DNA from: Peristeroidobacter agariperforans
GTDB taxonomy: Bacteria > Pseudomonadota > Gammaproteobacteria > Steroidobacterales > Steroidobacteraceae
NCBI RefSeq assembly: GCF_004138335.1
Contig: NZ_RYFW01000002.1
Coordinates: 1,531,501 to 1,595,500, forward strand
Direction of reading: 5' to 3'
Length of the DNA stretch: 64,000 nt
In this document: positions 17,712-26,050 of the stretch, one piece after another
Layout: every line of letters begins with the position of its first letter
Numbering within the stretch: position 1 is the first letter of the stretch
The notes under the pieces: model-generated
What the model was told of the DNA's origin: nothing
Database searches by the model: none
What the model saw: the letters and a program-made list of their open reading frames with translations, nothing else
Made by a program: the position numbers and the translations under genes

Positions 17712-18683
17712 ATGCGGCGAGCACTGGTCACCGGCATCAACGGTCAGGACGGCTCCTATCTCGCGGAGTTGCTGCTCGAACGCGGGTACGAGGTCCTCGG
17801 ACTGGTACGCGAGGATGCGGGAGATCGCCTGGGGCGCATTCAACACATCCGCAACCGGCTCGAGATTGTCGCGGGTAGTCTGCTCGACGATGCGCTGCTA
17901 CGCCGGCTGCTCGCAGAGCGTCGACCCAACGAGATCTACAACTGCGCGGCCCGGGCATCGAGCAGTCAGCTGTTGACGGATCCAACGCTGACGGCCGAGT
18001 ACAACGGGCTTGCCGTGGTCCGGCTGCTGGAGGCGATCCGGGCGGTCGATCCCAGTATTCGGTTCTGTCAGGCCTCCAGCAGCGAAATGTTCGGCGCGGC
18101 GACTCAGTCGCCCCAGAACGAGCTGACGCCGTTCCGGCCCAGGAATCCTTACGGCGTCGCGAAACTGTTCGCTCATGGGATGGTCGGCACGTATCGCGAG
18201 AATTTCGGGCTGTTCGGCTGCGCGGCCATCCTGTTCAACCACGAGAGTCCGCGCCGGGGTCCGGAGTTTGTGACCCGCAAGATCACGATGGGCGTCGCGC
18301 GTATCCGCGCTGGGCTGACGCGCTCGCTGCCTCTGGGGGATCTGGACGTTACGCGCGACTGGGGCTTTGCCGGGGACTACGTTCGCGCCATGTGGCAGAT
18401 GTTGCAGGCGGAGGTGGCAGATGACTATGTCGTGGCTACTGGCGTCAGCCATTCGGTTAGGGAATTTTGCGATCTGGCATTCGGGCACGTCGGGCTTGAT
18501 TACCGAGCGTATGTGCAAGCAGATCCGGGAGCTCGAAGAGCACCGGAAGCGATGCCCTTCGTCGGCGACGCCGGCAAGGCGAGGCTCAAGCTCGGCTGGC
18601 AGCCGTCCATGTCGTTCGAACGACTCGTGAGAACGATGGTCGATGCGGACATCGTTGCTCAGCAGGCGGCTGTTGCGGGATAG
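17712..18683 (+). CDS. GDP-mannose 4,6-dehydratase family protein (second paralogue)
   Basis: A 323-residue extended SDR enzyme. It keeps the cofactor motif GINGQDGSYLAELLL, the catalytic SSSEMFG and Tyr-x3-Lys in NPYGVAKLF, plus FNHESPRRGPEFVTRKI. It lacks the [11 protein letters not shown]-type segment of true Gmd after the first strand and is about 40 residues shorter than its neighbour. It could be a second dehydratase or have drifted to a different step such as reduction or epimerisation of the keto sugar. The gene is tightly coupled to gmd and convergent with a C-methyltransferase gene 7 bp away. Confidence 0.85.
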   Translation: MRRALVTGINGQDGSYLAELLLERGYEVLGLVREDAGDRLGRIQHIRNRLEIVAGSLLDDALLRRLLAERRPNEIYNCAARASSSQLLTDPTLTAEYNGLAVVRLLEAIRAVDPSIRFCQASSSEMFGAATQSPQNELTPFRPRNPYGVAKLFAHGMVGTYRENFGLFGCAAILFNHESPRRGPEFVTRKITMGVARIRAGLTRSLPLGDLDVTRDWGFAGDYVRAMWQMLQAEVADDYVVATGVSHSVREFCDLAFGHVGLDYRAYVQADPGARRAPEAMPFVGDAGKARLKLGWQPSMSFERLVRTMVDADIVAQQAAVAG

Positions 18684-18690
18684 AGCCGGC

Positions 18691-19992
18691 TTACACGCGT
18701 ACTGCTTCGGTGCTGGCGCGCGCAGTTTTTGTTCGCTCCGTCGCTGCCGCCTCCGTGGTGCGAACCAGCTCCAGTTGCGGCAAGGGGAAGATCAGGTTGT
18801 GTCCGATGTAGCGTGGATGATCGACGAAGAAGCTCCGGAAGTGCCAGGGCAGCACCAATAGATAGTCCGAGTGCATGGCCAGCACCTCCTCCTCGGAGGC
18901 GATGGGCAGCAGGCTGCCGGGCGTGAACGCTTCGTACTTGTCCGGGTTCACTTCGCCTACTCGAGCGATGTCGGCTTCCGTGATCTTGCAGTACTGCAGA
19001 AGGACGTTGCCCTTGGTGGACGCGCCCAGCGCGCAGACTGTCTTGCCGAAGCGCTTCGCTTCATCGAGGAAGGCGCGCAGGGTGGTGCGGCTGGCGGCAA
19101 CGTTCCGGGCAAAGTTATGGAACGGGTCGAGCGTATGCAGTCCGGCGCGCGCTTCCTCGTCGAGGATGGCGTCCACCTGGGGAGATTCGGCGTGCCGTGA
19201 ATCCTGTTTCGCCACCATGAGCGAGAAGCTGCCGCCGTTGATGTCGTTGAATTCGATGTCGACGATCTTCAAGCCGAGCCGGTCGGTCATCCACTTGATC
19301 TGCTTCAGCGCGTAGTACTCGAGATGCTCGTGGCAAACGGTGTCGTATGAGTTCCGCTGCAGCATGGTCGGCATGTAGCTCTGCTCGAGCACCCAGACGC
19401 CGTCGTCGTCGAGCACCTCGGCGATCTCCTGCATGAACGTCATGGGCTGTTCCAGATCGTAGAGCATGGAGAACGAGGTGACGACGGCGGCCTTGCGTTC
19501 GCCGAAGTGCTCGCGGACGGTGGCCGCGGAGAAGAACTCCGGGATCAGTCGAATGTGCGACGGATAGTACTTCCGAAACTTCGCACCGGTGGGGTCGATG
19601 CCGACCAGCGTGTAGCCCTGCGAAGGATATGCCTGGAGCGTGGTGCTGTCGTTGGCGCCGATATCGAGGATCAACGCGTCGCCAGGCAGCGTCACACGAT
19701 CGAGAATGCGTCGCACCTTGGCGTGCAGGTGCGCGACCATGCTCGAGTTCAGGCCCGAGCGGTAGCCATAGTTGTCGCCATACAGCTCGCCGAGATCGTA
19801 GGTGTGCTGAAGTTGTAACAATCCGCAGACTGCGTCATCGCCGATGCACTTCACGAGCTTCAACGGACCGGCGGTGACCTGCTGTGTTCGTGTTCTTGGG
19901 AACACGCCGGTGAGTGTCTGTTCGCCGAGATCGAGGACTTCGACGAGTTGCGTGTTCTTGCAAATGCGACACTCGGAAATCTGTCGGTACAT
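18691..19992 (-). CDS. Class I SAM-dependent sugar C-methyltransferase
   Basis: A 433-residue protein with three parts typical of TylC3/NovU-like C-methyltransferases. An N-terminal zinc-binding segment comes first (CRICKNTQLVEVLDLGEQ), then a Rossmann SAM domain (about 95-200; LILDIGANDSTTL), then a C-terminal domain (about 245-410; HEHLEYYALKQIKWM, FGKTVCALGASTKGNVLLQY). These enzymes methylate C3 of keto-deoxysugars. The frame runs 285 bases further upstream, but ATG 19992 is preferred because it follows an AGGAG site and begins at the conserved domain. With the two dehydratases it suggests a branched or methylated deoxysugar for the polysaccharide. Confidence 0.88.
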   Translation of the reverse strand: MYRQISECRICKNTQLVEVLDLGEQTLTGVFPRTRTQQVTAGPLKLVKCIGDDAVCGLLQLQHTYDLGELYGDNYGYRSGLNSSMVAHLHAKVRRILDRVTLPGDALILDIGANDSTTLQAYPSQGYTLVGIDPTGAKFRKYYPSHIRLIPEFFSAATVREHFGERKAAVVTSFSMLYDLEQPMTFMQEIAEVLDDDGVWVLEQSYMPTMLQRNSYDTVCHEHLEYYALKQIKWMTDRLGLKIVDIEFNDINGGSFSLMVAKQDSRHAESPQVDAILDEEARAGLHTLDPFHNFARNVAASRTTLRAFLDEAKRFGKTVCALGASTKGNVLLQYCKITEADIARVGEVNPDKYEAFTPGSLLPIASEEEVLAMHSDYLLVLPWHFRSFFVDHPRYIGHNLIFPLPQLELVRTTEAAATERTKTARASTEAVRV

Positions 19993-20296
19993 GGAATCGC
20001 TCCTGGTTCGATTGCGTCCGTTGCGTGGCGCCGAAGGAAGAGTCCTGCCTAATTGGACTGGCTGCGTCGTGCGCTCAACGGCCCTGGCGCGAGAGCGCCG
20101 GAGGAGGGAAGAACTGCTTGAATAGCAGAGCTTTTGTCGCCACGACGCGGGAGTGTCGGTCGAGAGACTCTTGGCGTGAATCGAGTTGTGCCGAGGCGAC
20201 GAATTGCTCGTACGCAAGGCAGTCCCAAGCTGACGGGGCTCGAACTTAAGGGCCAATCTCAGCGCGCATCGCGTCACACTGTCGCTAACTGCCTAC

Positions 20297-20327
20297 AAGA
20301 CCCTGATTCGTTCAGAATCAGGGTCTT
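20297..20327. repeat. Perfect 13-bp stem-loop
   Basis: AAGACCCTGATTC and GAATCAGGGTCTT surround the loop GTTCA. No T run follows on either strand, so it is not a standard terminator. It lies about 128 bp upstream of the sigma-54 -24 box, a distance suited to an activator site. Confidence 0.55.
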
Positions 20328-20433
20328 AGCAGTTTGCCTTGAAGTCTTAAGGGCAAAAACTGTCACTTTTTGGCGACGAACAGCCCAAGTTCCCACCTGC
20401 TGAAAAATTGTAGTTTCCACCCAACTTGCTGAT

Positions 20434-20469
20434 CTGAAAGACCCTTTCAGCAGCTGGCACAGCTCTTGT
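20434..20469 (+). promoter_or_regulatory. Sigma-54 promoter with adjacent palindrome
   Basis: TGGCAC (20455-20460), five bases, then TTGTT (20466-20470) matches the -24/-12 consensus TGGCAC-N5-TTGC with one mismatch. A palindrome CTGAAAG-ACC-CTTTCAG (20434-20450) ends 4 bases upstream. The predicted start of transcription is near 20480. The window encodes PrsR, a sigma-54 activator, making it the obvious candidate regulator. Confidence 0.7.
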
Positions 20470-20609
20470 TATTACTCTCCCTGTGCCCTCGCAGGCCCCT
20501 CAGGGCGGCGAGACTCAGCTCCCGGATATCGAATAGATATCAAAGACTTATAGCGGAAACGTGTGGTGAACATCAATAAACCACGCGGCTGCCGCGACAG
20601 TGGAGAACC

Positions 20610-21293
20610 ATGCGACGTACTTACTTTCCGGGTTTTTTTTCCGGCTGCCTGATCCTGAGCTCTGTATTGCTGACCGGTTGCGGCGGCGGGGGCGGAGGCG
20701 GCGGTGACTCTTCTACTAATGCCAGTCCACCTCCGGCCAGCGGCACCAATGCTGCTCCGACGATGAGCGGGACGCCGGGCTCCACCGCCGTGGTCGGCCA
20801 GGCTTATAGCTTCCAACCGGCGGCGGCCGATGCGAATGGAGACAAGCTTACCTACGCGGTCGCCAACCTGCCGGGCTGGGCCACCTTCAACGCGCAGACG
20901 GGTCGGATCTCCGGCACGCCGACGGCGGCACAAGTGGGCGCCTACGCCAACATCAAGGTCACGGTTTCGGATGGCACAGCCAGCGCGACCGTCGGGCCGT
21001 TCACGATCACGGTGAGCGACGTTGCCAATGCCACCGGCAGTGCGACCCTGTCGTGGACGCCCCCGACTCAGAATTCGGATGGCAGCTCGCTGGGCAACCT
21101 TGCTGGATATCGAGTGATGTACGGACGCACCGCCGGCAACCTGGATCAGACGGTGAATTTGGATAACCCGTCGCTGGACCGGTATATGGTCGAGAACCTG
21201 AGCTCCGGCACCTGGTACTTCGCGGTGGTGGCGGTGAATGCCACTGGTGTGACCAGCGGGTTGTCGAACACCGCGAGCAAGACGATCAGCTGA
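20610..21293 (+). CDS. Surface lipoprotein with putative-Ig (He_PIG) and fibronectin III domains
   Basis: A 227-residue lipoprotein: the signal ends in LLTGC (Cys24), followed by eight Gly and a Ser/Pro-rich linker to about residue 52. Residues about 53-135 match a bacterial putative Ig/cadherin-like repeat (GQAYSFQPAAADANGDKLTY, PTAAQVGAYANIKVTVSD). Residues about 140-227 look like a fibronectin III domain (ATLSWTPPTQNSDGS, YRVMYGR, VENLSSGTWYFAVVAVN). It is probably on the outer surface as an adhesive or matrix protein. A single-gene unit: sigma-54 promoter upstream, strong terminator downstream. Similar proteins accompany exopolysaccharide loci, but its function is unknown. Confidence 0.85.
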   Translation: MRRTYFPGFFSGCLILSSVLLTGCGGGGGGGGDSSTNASPPPASGTNAAPTMSGTPGSTAVVGQAYSFQPAAADANGDKLTYAVANLPGWATFNAQTGRISGTPTAAQVGAYANIKVTVSDGTASATVGPFTITVSDVANATGSATLSWTPPTQNSDGSSLGNLAGYRVMYGRTAGNLDQTVNLDNPSLDRYMVENLSSGTWYFAVVAVNATGVTSGLSNTASKTIS

Positions 21294-21308
21294 CCGCTGC
21301 CCGATGCA

Positions 21309-21358
21309 ACGGGCGGTCTCGACCCCAGGATGTGCTGGGAGCGGGACCGCCCGTTTTT
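21309..21358 (+). terminator. Rho-independent terminator of the lipoprotein gene
   Basis: ACGGGCGGTC (21309-21318) pairs with GACCGCCCGT (21345-21354) and is followed by TTTTT. It lies 16 bases after the stop codon. Confidence 0.9.
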
Positions 21359-21361
21359 ATT

Positions 21362-21841
21362 TCAATCCTCGTCGGTCTCCATCTGCGACTGGCAGTAGTT
21401 CTGAATGCCGACGCGCTTGATCAGATCGAGCTGCGTCTCCAGCCAGTCGATGTGCTCTTCCTCGGACTCGAGGATGTCTTCGAACAGTTCGCGCGAGACG
21501 TAATCGGAAACTTGCTCGCAATCGGCGATGGCCTGGCGCAGGTCGGGGTGGGCCTGCATTTCCAGCTTCAGATCGCAGTTCAGCGCTTCTTCGACGTTCT
21601 CGCCGATCAGCAGCTTGCCCAAATCCTGCAGGTTCGGCAGCCCGTCCAGGAACAGGATGCGCTTGATGAGCTTGTCGGCGTGCTTCATCTCGTCGATGGA
21701 TTCTTTATAGGTATATTCGCCCAGTTTCTTCAGACCCCAGTGCTCGAACATGCGGGCGTGCAAGAAATACTGGTTGATGGCCGTCAGCTCGTTTTTCAAA
21801 ACATTATTGAGATGACGCAATACCGTTGCGTGACCCTGCAT
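21362..21841 (-). CDS. bfr: Bacterioferritin
   Basis: A 159-residue four-helix iron-storage protein. All ferroxidase ligands are in place: Glu18, Glu51, His54, Glu94, Glu127 and His130. The haem-binding Met52 (DEMKHAD) is present as well. The start ATG at 21841 follows an AAGGAGA site; an in-frame extension upstream is not needed. It lies 142 bases downstream of bfd in the same direction, so the pair is probably co-transcribed from the region with the Fur-like site. It is unrelated to the polysaccharide genes around it. Confidence 0.96.
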   Translation of the reverse strand: MQGHATVLRHLNNVLKNELTAINQYFLHARMFEHWGLKKLGEYTYKESIDEMKHADKLIKRILFLDGLPNLQDLGKLLIGENVEEALNCDLKLEMQAHPDLRQAIADCEQVSDYVSRELFEDILESEEEHIDWLETQLDLIKRVGIQNYCQSQMETDED

Positions 21842-21983
21842 GTGCTCTCCTTCCGGACTCGATAAATGACAAGACAGCCGCGAATCTTGGGGGAGCGGCG
21901 CGGAACGAGGCAACTGCGCGTCAGCGCAGCATCGAAAGGGGGGAGACGGCTCGACGAATTACCGCGAGAATACGCGGCCTTGG

Positions 21984-22172
21984 CTAGGCGGCGGCGGGAC
22001 GATTCGCAGATTCGATATGAGACTCAATCACTTCTCGCGCAGAATCTTCGCATCGGCCGCAGCAGGCGGCGACGGGCAGGCGCATCTGGACTTCGAACAG
22101 CGAGCACGCGCCCTGATCGACGGTCTCGCGGATCTGGCGGTCGCTGATGGCATTGCACACGCAAATGTACAT
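21984..22172 (-). CDS. bfd: Bacterioferritin-associated ferredoxin
   Basis: A 62-residue [2Fe-2S] protein with the BFD-like cysteine pattern CVC near the N-terminus and CCGRC at about 37-41. In other bacteria Bfd reduces iron in Bfr to release it. Here it is upstream of bfr on the same strand, and a Fur-box-like sequence lies 58 bases before its start, matching the usual low-iron induction. Confidence 0.94.
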   Translation of the reverse strand: MYICVCNAISDRQIRETVDQGACSLFEVQMRLPVAACCGRCEDSAREVIESHIESANRPAAA

Positions 22173-22482
22173 GGTTGGCTCTCGATCCCGGCGACTGGCT
22201 GGAGTCGCGACGATTGGCCGTCATGTAAATACAAATGCGAATGATTGTCAATTGATGAGTGGCCCTACACTATATCGGGCTTTCCCCGAAGCCGATATCG
22301 ACGAGCCTTTCTCCCGGGGTGGGACGGGTTCGTCGATTTGACAGTAGCGCGTGTGACTGCCTTCACGCGCTCGTGAGGGTGAGATGACTAGACTTACGGC
22401 CGCTGGTGCGCCGCGGGGAACTCGCGCTCAATAGCCGGCCGGACCTGGCACTGATCAGAAGCGAAAAGGCTCGAAGTAACGC
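22173..22482. other. Intergenic region, 310 bp, between bfd and the XrtA locus
   Basis: No gene was found. It contains the Fur-box-like site and an inverted repeat with one bulge (22272-22282 with 22289-22298). A TGGCAC at 22451 is not followed by a correctly spaced TTGC. The promoter of the XrtA locus must lie here or at once upstream but could not be recognised. Confidence 0.5.
22231..22249 (-). promoter_or_regulatory. Fur-box-like site upstream of bfd
   Basis: Read on the minus strand, GACAATCATTCGCATTTGT agrees with the Fur consensus GATAATGATAATCATTATC at 12 of 19 positions, including the central CATT. Placement before bfd fits iron regulation. Confidence 0.55.
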
Positions 22483-23880
22483 GTGGCGATCCGAATCTTC
22501 CAACATTACTGGCACCTGCACCTGGCCGTGCTCGCGGTCATCGAAGGTGTGATTTTCTTTTTTGCGCCCTATGCCGCGGCCTATCTGCGCTTCAATTCGC
22601 AGCCGTTGGCCGAGGAAATGCTCGGCCCGATGTTGCCGCGAGGGGTGCTGTTCGCGGCAGTGCTGTTCATCAGCATGGCCGCCATGGGCTTGTACAATTC
22701 GCGCCAGCGCTCGCGTCTGGCCGGCCTGATCGCGCGCGTCGCCGCCAGCGTGTTCGGCGGCGCCATGTTCATCGCCATCCTTTTCTATCTGTTCCCGGCC
22801 CTGCACATTGGCCGCGGTGCGCTGTTGATCAGCCTGGCGATCGCGTTCAGCGGCTCGGTGATCGCCCGCATCGTGTTCGACACGCTGGTCGATGAGGACT
22901 TGTTCAAGCGTCGCGTACTGGTCTATGGCTCCGGCCGTCGCGGCGCGAGCATCGCCCGCCTGCGCCGTCGTTCCGACCGTCGTGGTTTCGTCGTCGTGGG
23001 TTATGTGCCCGCCGAAGGCGACGAGGGCTCGGAGGTGCCGGAGGACGAGAAGCTGCCGACCACGGTCGATCTGCTCACCTTGTGCGAAAAGCTCCGGGTC
23101 GATGAGATCGTGGTGGCCATGGACGATCGCCGCCGTCGCTTCCCCATGGATCAGTTGCTCGAGTGCCGGCTGGAAGGCGTCGACATCCTGGAGCTGGTGA
23201 CGTTCCTGGAGCGCGAGACCGGCAAGGTGCGGCTGGATCTGCTCAATCCAAGCTGGATGATTTTTTCCGAAGGCTTCGGCCGCGGCCGGATCCACGACAC
23301 GTTGGAGCGCGGGTTCGACATTCTCGCCAGCCTGCTATTGCTGGCGGTCGCGGCGCCCCTCATGGTGGTGACGGCGCTCGCCATCAAAATCGTGGAAGGT
23401 CCGAAGGCCTCGATCTTCTATCGTCAGGTGCGAGTGGGGCAACACGGCCGCCCGTTCCGGCTGCTGAAGTTCCGGAGCATGCGCGAAGACGCGGAAAAGG
23501 ACGGCGCGCAGTGGGCGCAGAAAAACGATTCCCGAGTCACGCCGATCGGTGCATTCACCCGGCTCACGCGCATCGATGAGTTGCCGCAGATTCTCAATGT
23601 GCTGCGCGGCGAGATGAGCTTCGTCGGTCCGCGCCCGGAGCGGCCGGAGTTCGTTGGCCAACTTGAAGAGCGGATCCCGTACTATCGCGAGCGCCACACC
23701 ATCAAGCCAGGCATCACCGGATGGGCGCAGCTTTGTTATCCCTATGGCTCCTCCGAGCAAGACGCGATCGAAAAACTGCAATACGATCTGTTCTACGTCA
23801 AGAATCACAGCCTGCTGTTCTACCTGGCCATCCTGGTACAGACGGTCGAGGTGATCTTGTGGAGAAAAGGCGCGCGTTGA
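22483..23880 (+). CDS. XrtA/PEP-CTERM system priming sugar transferase (TIGR03013-like)
   Basis: A 465-residue inner-membrane polyprenyl-phosphate sugar transferase. Four N-terminal membrane helices (about 10-125) are followed by a CoA-binding-like Rossmann segment (about 140-240; VLVYGSGRRGASIARLRRR). A further helix precedes the catalytic bacterial sugar transferase domain (about 265-465; FYRQVRVGQHGRPFRLLKFR, SFVGPRPERPEF, KPGITGWAQL). It would load the first sugar phosphate onto undecaprenyl phosphate. The start is GTG. It is the first gene of the co-directional XrtA locus and lies 10 bases before prsK, an arrangement seen in other exosortase A loci. Confidence 0.93.
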   Translation: MAIRIFQHYWHLHLAVLAVIEGVIFFFAPYAAAYLRFNSQPLAEEMLGPMLPRGVLFAAVLFISMAAMGLYNSRQRSRLAGLIARVAASVFGGAMFIAILFYLFPALHIGRGALLISLAIAFSGSVIARIVFDTLVDEDLFKRRVLVYGSGRRGASIARLRRRSDRRGFVVVGYVPAEGDEGSEVPEDEKLPTTVDLLTLCEKLRVDEIVVAMDDRRRRFPMDQLLECRLEGVDILELVTFLERETGKVRLDLLNPSWMIFSEGFGRGRIHDTLERGFDILASLLLLAVAAPLMVVTALAIKIVEGPKASIFYRQVRVGQHGRPFRLLKFRSMREDAEKDGAQWAQKNDSRVTPIGAFTRLTRIDELPQILNVLRGEMSFVGPRPERPEFVGQLEERIPYYRERHTIKPGITGWAQLCYPYGSSEQDAIEKLQYDLFYVKNHSLLFYLAILVQTVEVILWRKGAR

Positions 23881-23890
23881 GATCCGGTCA

Positions 23891-26050
23891 ATGACTGCGT
23901 TCGGCATTGCCAGCTATGGCATAGCGGCGCTGAGCTTTCTGGTGCTGACCGTCCTGTTGATCACTGCCTGGCGCGGCAGGCAACAGGGCGCGCACTTGAT
24001 CGTTGCGAGCGTGGCGACCGCCCTCTGGGCCGCGTTGCTGGCCGTGCAGAGCTACACTGGCCAGATTCCGGTCCTGGTCATCTATATTGCCGAGGCTATT
24101 CGTGGCGGCGCCTGGCTGCTGGCGCTGGTCGCGGTTGCCGGGGTTGCCGCGCCCCCAGCCTTGGCTAGGGCGGCACGCGTGCTCTGCGTGTTGTTGCTAG
24201 GCGCGGCAGTGGTCTTGCCGCTGCTCGAGCAGCTCGGTGTTGCCGTCATCAATCCCACGCTGCTGCTGTCTCGCGCCGGGCTGGCGCTGTCGTTGCTCGC
24301 GTTGATTCTGCTCGAACAGATCTATCGCAACTCATCTCAGTTGGCCCGCCGCTCGCTGAAGTATTTCATCATCGGCGTGGGCACGTTGTTCGCCTACGAT
24401 CTGTTTCTGTATTCGCAGACCGAGCTGCTGCGTGCCGTATCTATCGATGCATGGGTCTCGCGCGGCATTCTCAACGCGGCCGCGATGCCCTTGATTGCCA
24501 TCGCGGCGCGTCGCAATCCGGAGTGGTCGCTGGATGTGTTCGTGTCCCGCCAGATTGTTTTCTATTCGACGACCATTCTGGTCATTGGCTCGTACCTGAC
24601 GGTGATGGCGCTCGGCGGTCTGTACGTCCGCGAGATTGGTGGGGCGTGGGGCAATATCGGTCAGATCGTATTCTTCGCGGGCGCAGTCGTCGTGCTCGCC
24701 AGCCTGGTGACGTCGGCGCCATTGAGGCGCCACACGCGCGTCTTCATCAGCAAGCACTTTTATCGAAACAAGTACGACTATCGCATCGAGTGGCTGCGCT
24801 TCATCGGCACGCTGTCCTCGAACGAGGAGGCGGACGTAGGTCGCACCGCCGTGCACGCCATGGCGCAGATCTTTGGCAGCCCGGGTGGCTTCTTGTTCCT
24901 GAGCGATGAGACCGGGAAGAAATTCCTGCCATACGCCGCTTGGCCTATGAGTATCGACTCGCTGCAGTTGCCTGCGAGCATCCCCGCCGACGACGACTTG
25001 CCGCAGTTTCTCGCCCGCAAGCAATGGATCATCGACACCGAAGAATTCCGTCGCACGCCGGATATGTACGGCAATATCGCGATACCGCCGTGGCTGCTCG
25101 AGCACGAGTTCCTGCGGATCGTGTCGCCCATGTTGCAGCTGGATCGGCTGGTGGGCTTCGTGGTGTTGTACGATCCGCCACCCCCGTTCGAATTGACGTA
25201 CGAAGATCGCGACTTGCTGAAGACGCTGGGTCGTCACGTAGCCACCCACATCGCACAACAGGATGCGGACCGCCGCCTGGCCGAGAGCCGTCAGTTCGAG
25301 GCGTACAACCGGCTGACCGCTTTCATGATGCACGACCTGAAGAACTCGGTGGCGCAACTCAATCTCATCGTCGCCAACGCGCCGCGACACAAACACAAGC
25401 CGGAGTTCATCGAGGACGCGATGGAAACCATCGCCAATGCGTCCGATCGCATGACCAAGCTGATCGAGCAGTTGCGCGGTTCGACCTCGGCCGATCGCCA
25501 TGTCGTCGCCGATTTGCGCGAGCTGACCCAACAGGCGGTATCTCGGTGCAGCTATCGTGCGCCCACGCCGCAATTGCAACCCGGGCCGCCCGCGATGGTC
25601 ATGGCCAATGCGGAGCGACTCTCGGTCGTGATCGAGCACATCCTTCGCAACGCGCAAGACGCAACCAGCGCGACGGGATCGGTAACAGTGAGCATCCGCC
25701 AAGACGGTCGCGAGGCCGAGCTGTTGGTGGAAGATACCGGGGTAGGCATGGATCCGGACTTCATCCGCAACCGTTTGTTCCGTCCGTTCGACAGCACCAA
25801 GGGCGCCAAGGGCATGGGCATCGGGGCTTATCAGGTACGGGAATACATCCGTTTGCTGGGCGGGGACGTGGAAGTGCAGAGCAGTCCCGGACAGGGAACC
25901 CGTTTTGCGGTTAGCCTTCCGCTTTCGCGAAGCCAGGATGCGGCAGCGGCCACGCTGAACGGCGCCAACAGCTCTCGTAACCGGCCGGATCAAGCGACGG
26001 CGGACTCACCCAGCCCCATGCACCAGATATCGAAGGGCGAAGCATCGTGA
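23891..26050 (+). CDS. prsK: XrtA/PEP-CTERM system sensor histidine kinase PrsK
   Basis: A 719-residue membrane histidine kinase. The N-terminal half has about eight hydrophobic helices (1-275). A GAF-like domain follows (about 305-460; FLFLSDETGKKFLPYAAWP). The phospho-acceptor is His481 in MMHDLKNSVAQL, a form typical of this family rather than the usual HE motif. The ATPase has EHILRNAQDA, VEDTGVGMD and GAKGMGIGAYQVREYI. Its partner is the sigma-54 activator PrsR, whose GTG start overlaps the PrsK stop by 4 bases. What the membrane domain senses is not known. Confidence 0.95.
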   Translation: MTAFGIASYGIAALSFLVLTVLLITAWRGRQQGAHLIVASVATALWAALLAVQSYTGQIPVLVIYIAEAIRGGAWLLALVAVAGVAAPPALARAARVLCVLLLGAAVVLPLLEQLGVAVINPTLLLSRAGLALSLLALILLEQIYRNSSQLARRSLKYFIIGVGTLFAYDLFLYSQTELLRAVSIDAWVSRGILNAAAMPLIAIAARRNPEWSLDVFVSRQIVFYSTTILVIGSYLTVMALGGLYVREIGGAWGNIGQIVFFAGAVVVLASLVTSAPLRRHTRVFISKHFYRNKYDYRIEWLRFIGTLSSNEEADVGRTAVHAMAQIFGSPGGFLFLSDETGKKFLPYAAWPMSIDSLQLPASIPADDDLPQFLARKQWIIDTEEFRRTPDMYGNIAIPPWLLEHEFLRIVSPMLQLDRLVGFVVLYDPPPPFELTYEDRDLLKTLGRHVATHIAQQDADRRLAESRQFEAYNRLTAFMMHDLKNSVAQLNLIVANAPRHKHKPEFIEDAMETIANASDRMTKLIEQLRGSTSADRHVVADLRELTQQAVSRCSYRAPTPQLQPGPPAMVMANAERLSVVIEHILRNAQDATSATGSVTVSIRQDGREAELLVEDTGVGMDPDFIRNRLFRPFDSTKGAKGMGIGAYQVREYIRLLGGDVEVQSSPGQGTRFAVSLPLSRSQDAAAATLNGANSSRNRPDQATADSPSPMHQISKGEAS

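Larger units (their letters stand above)
19993..20609. other. Intergenic region, 617 bp, with promoter elements
   Basis: No gene was found. It holds the start region of the methyltransferase gene, a perfect 13-bp hairpin (20297-20327), a palindrome plus sigma-54 promoter (20434-20469), and a leader of about 130 bases before the lipoprotein gene with a GGAGA ribosome site. Confidence 0.6.

Noticed and set aside
19993-20277. N-terminal extension of the C-methyltransferase
   Set aside because: The extension is low-complexity, and an AGGAG site followed by ATG at 19992 begins exactly at the zinc-binding domain.
22449-22470. TGGCAC before the priming transferase as a sigma-54 promoter
   Set aside because: No TTGC or GC lies at the required distance downstream.
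22363-23295. Minus-strand frame (310 codons) opposite the priming transferase
   Set aside because: Antisense to a well-recognised gene; composition rich in His, Gln and Arg with no motif.
24332-25993. Long minus-strand frame (553 codons) opposite prsK
   Set aside because: It lies wholly within prsK, has no recognisable motif and a His/Arg/Gln-rich composition typical of antisense frames in GC-rich DNA.
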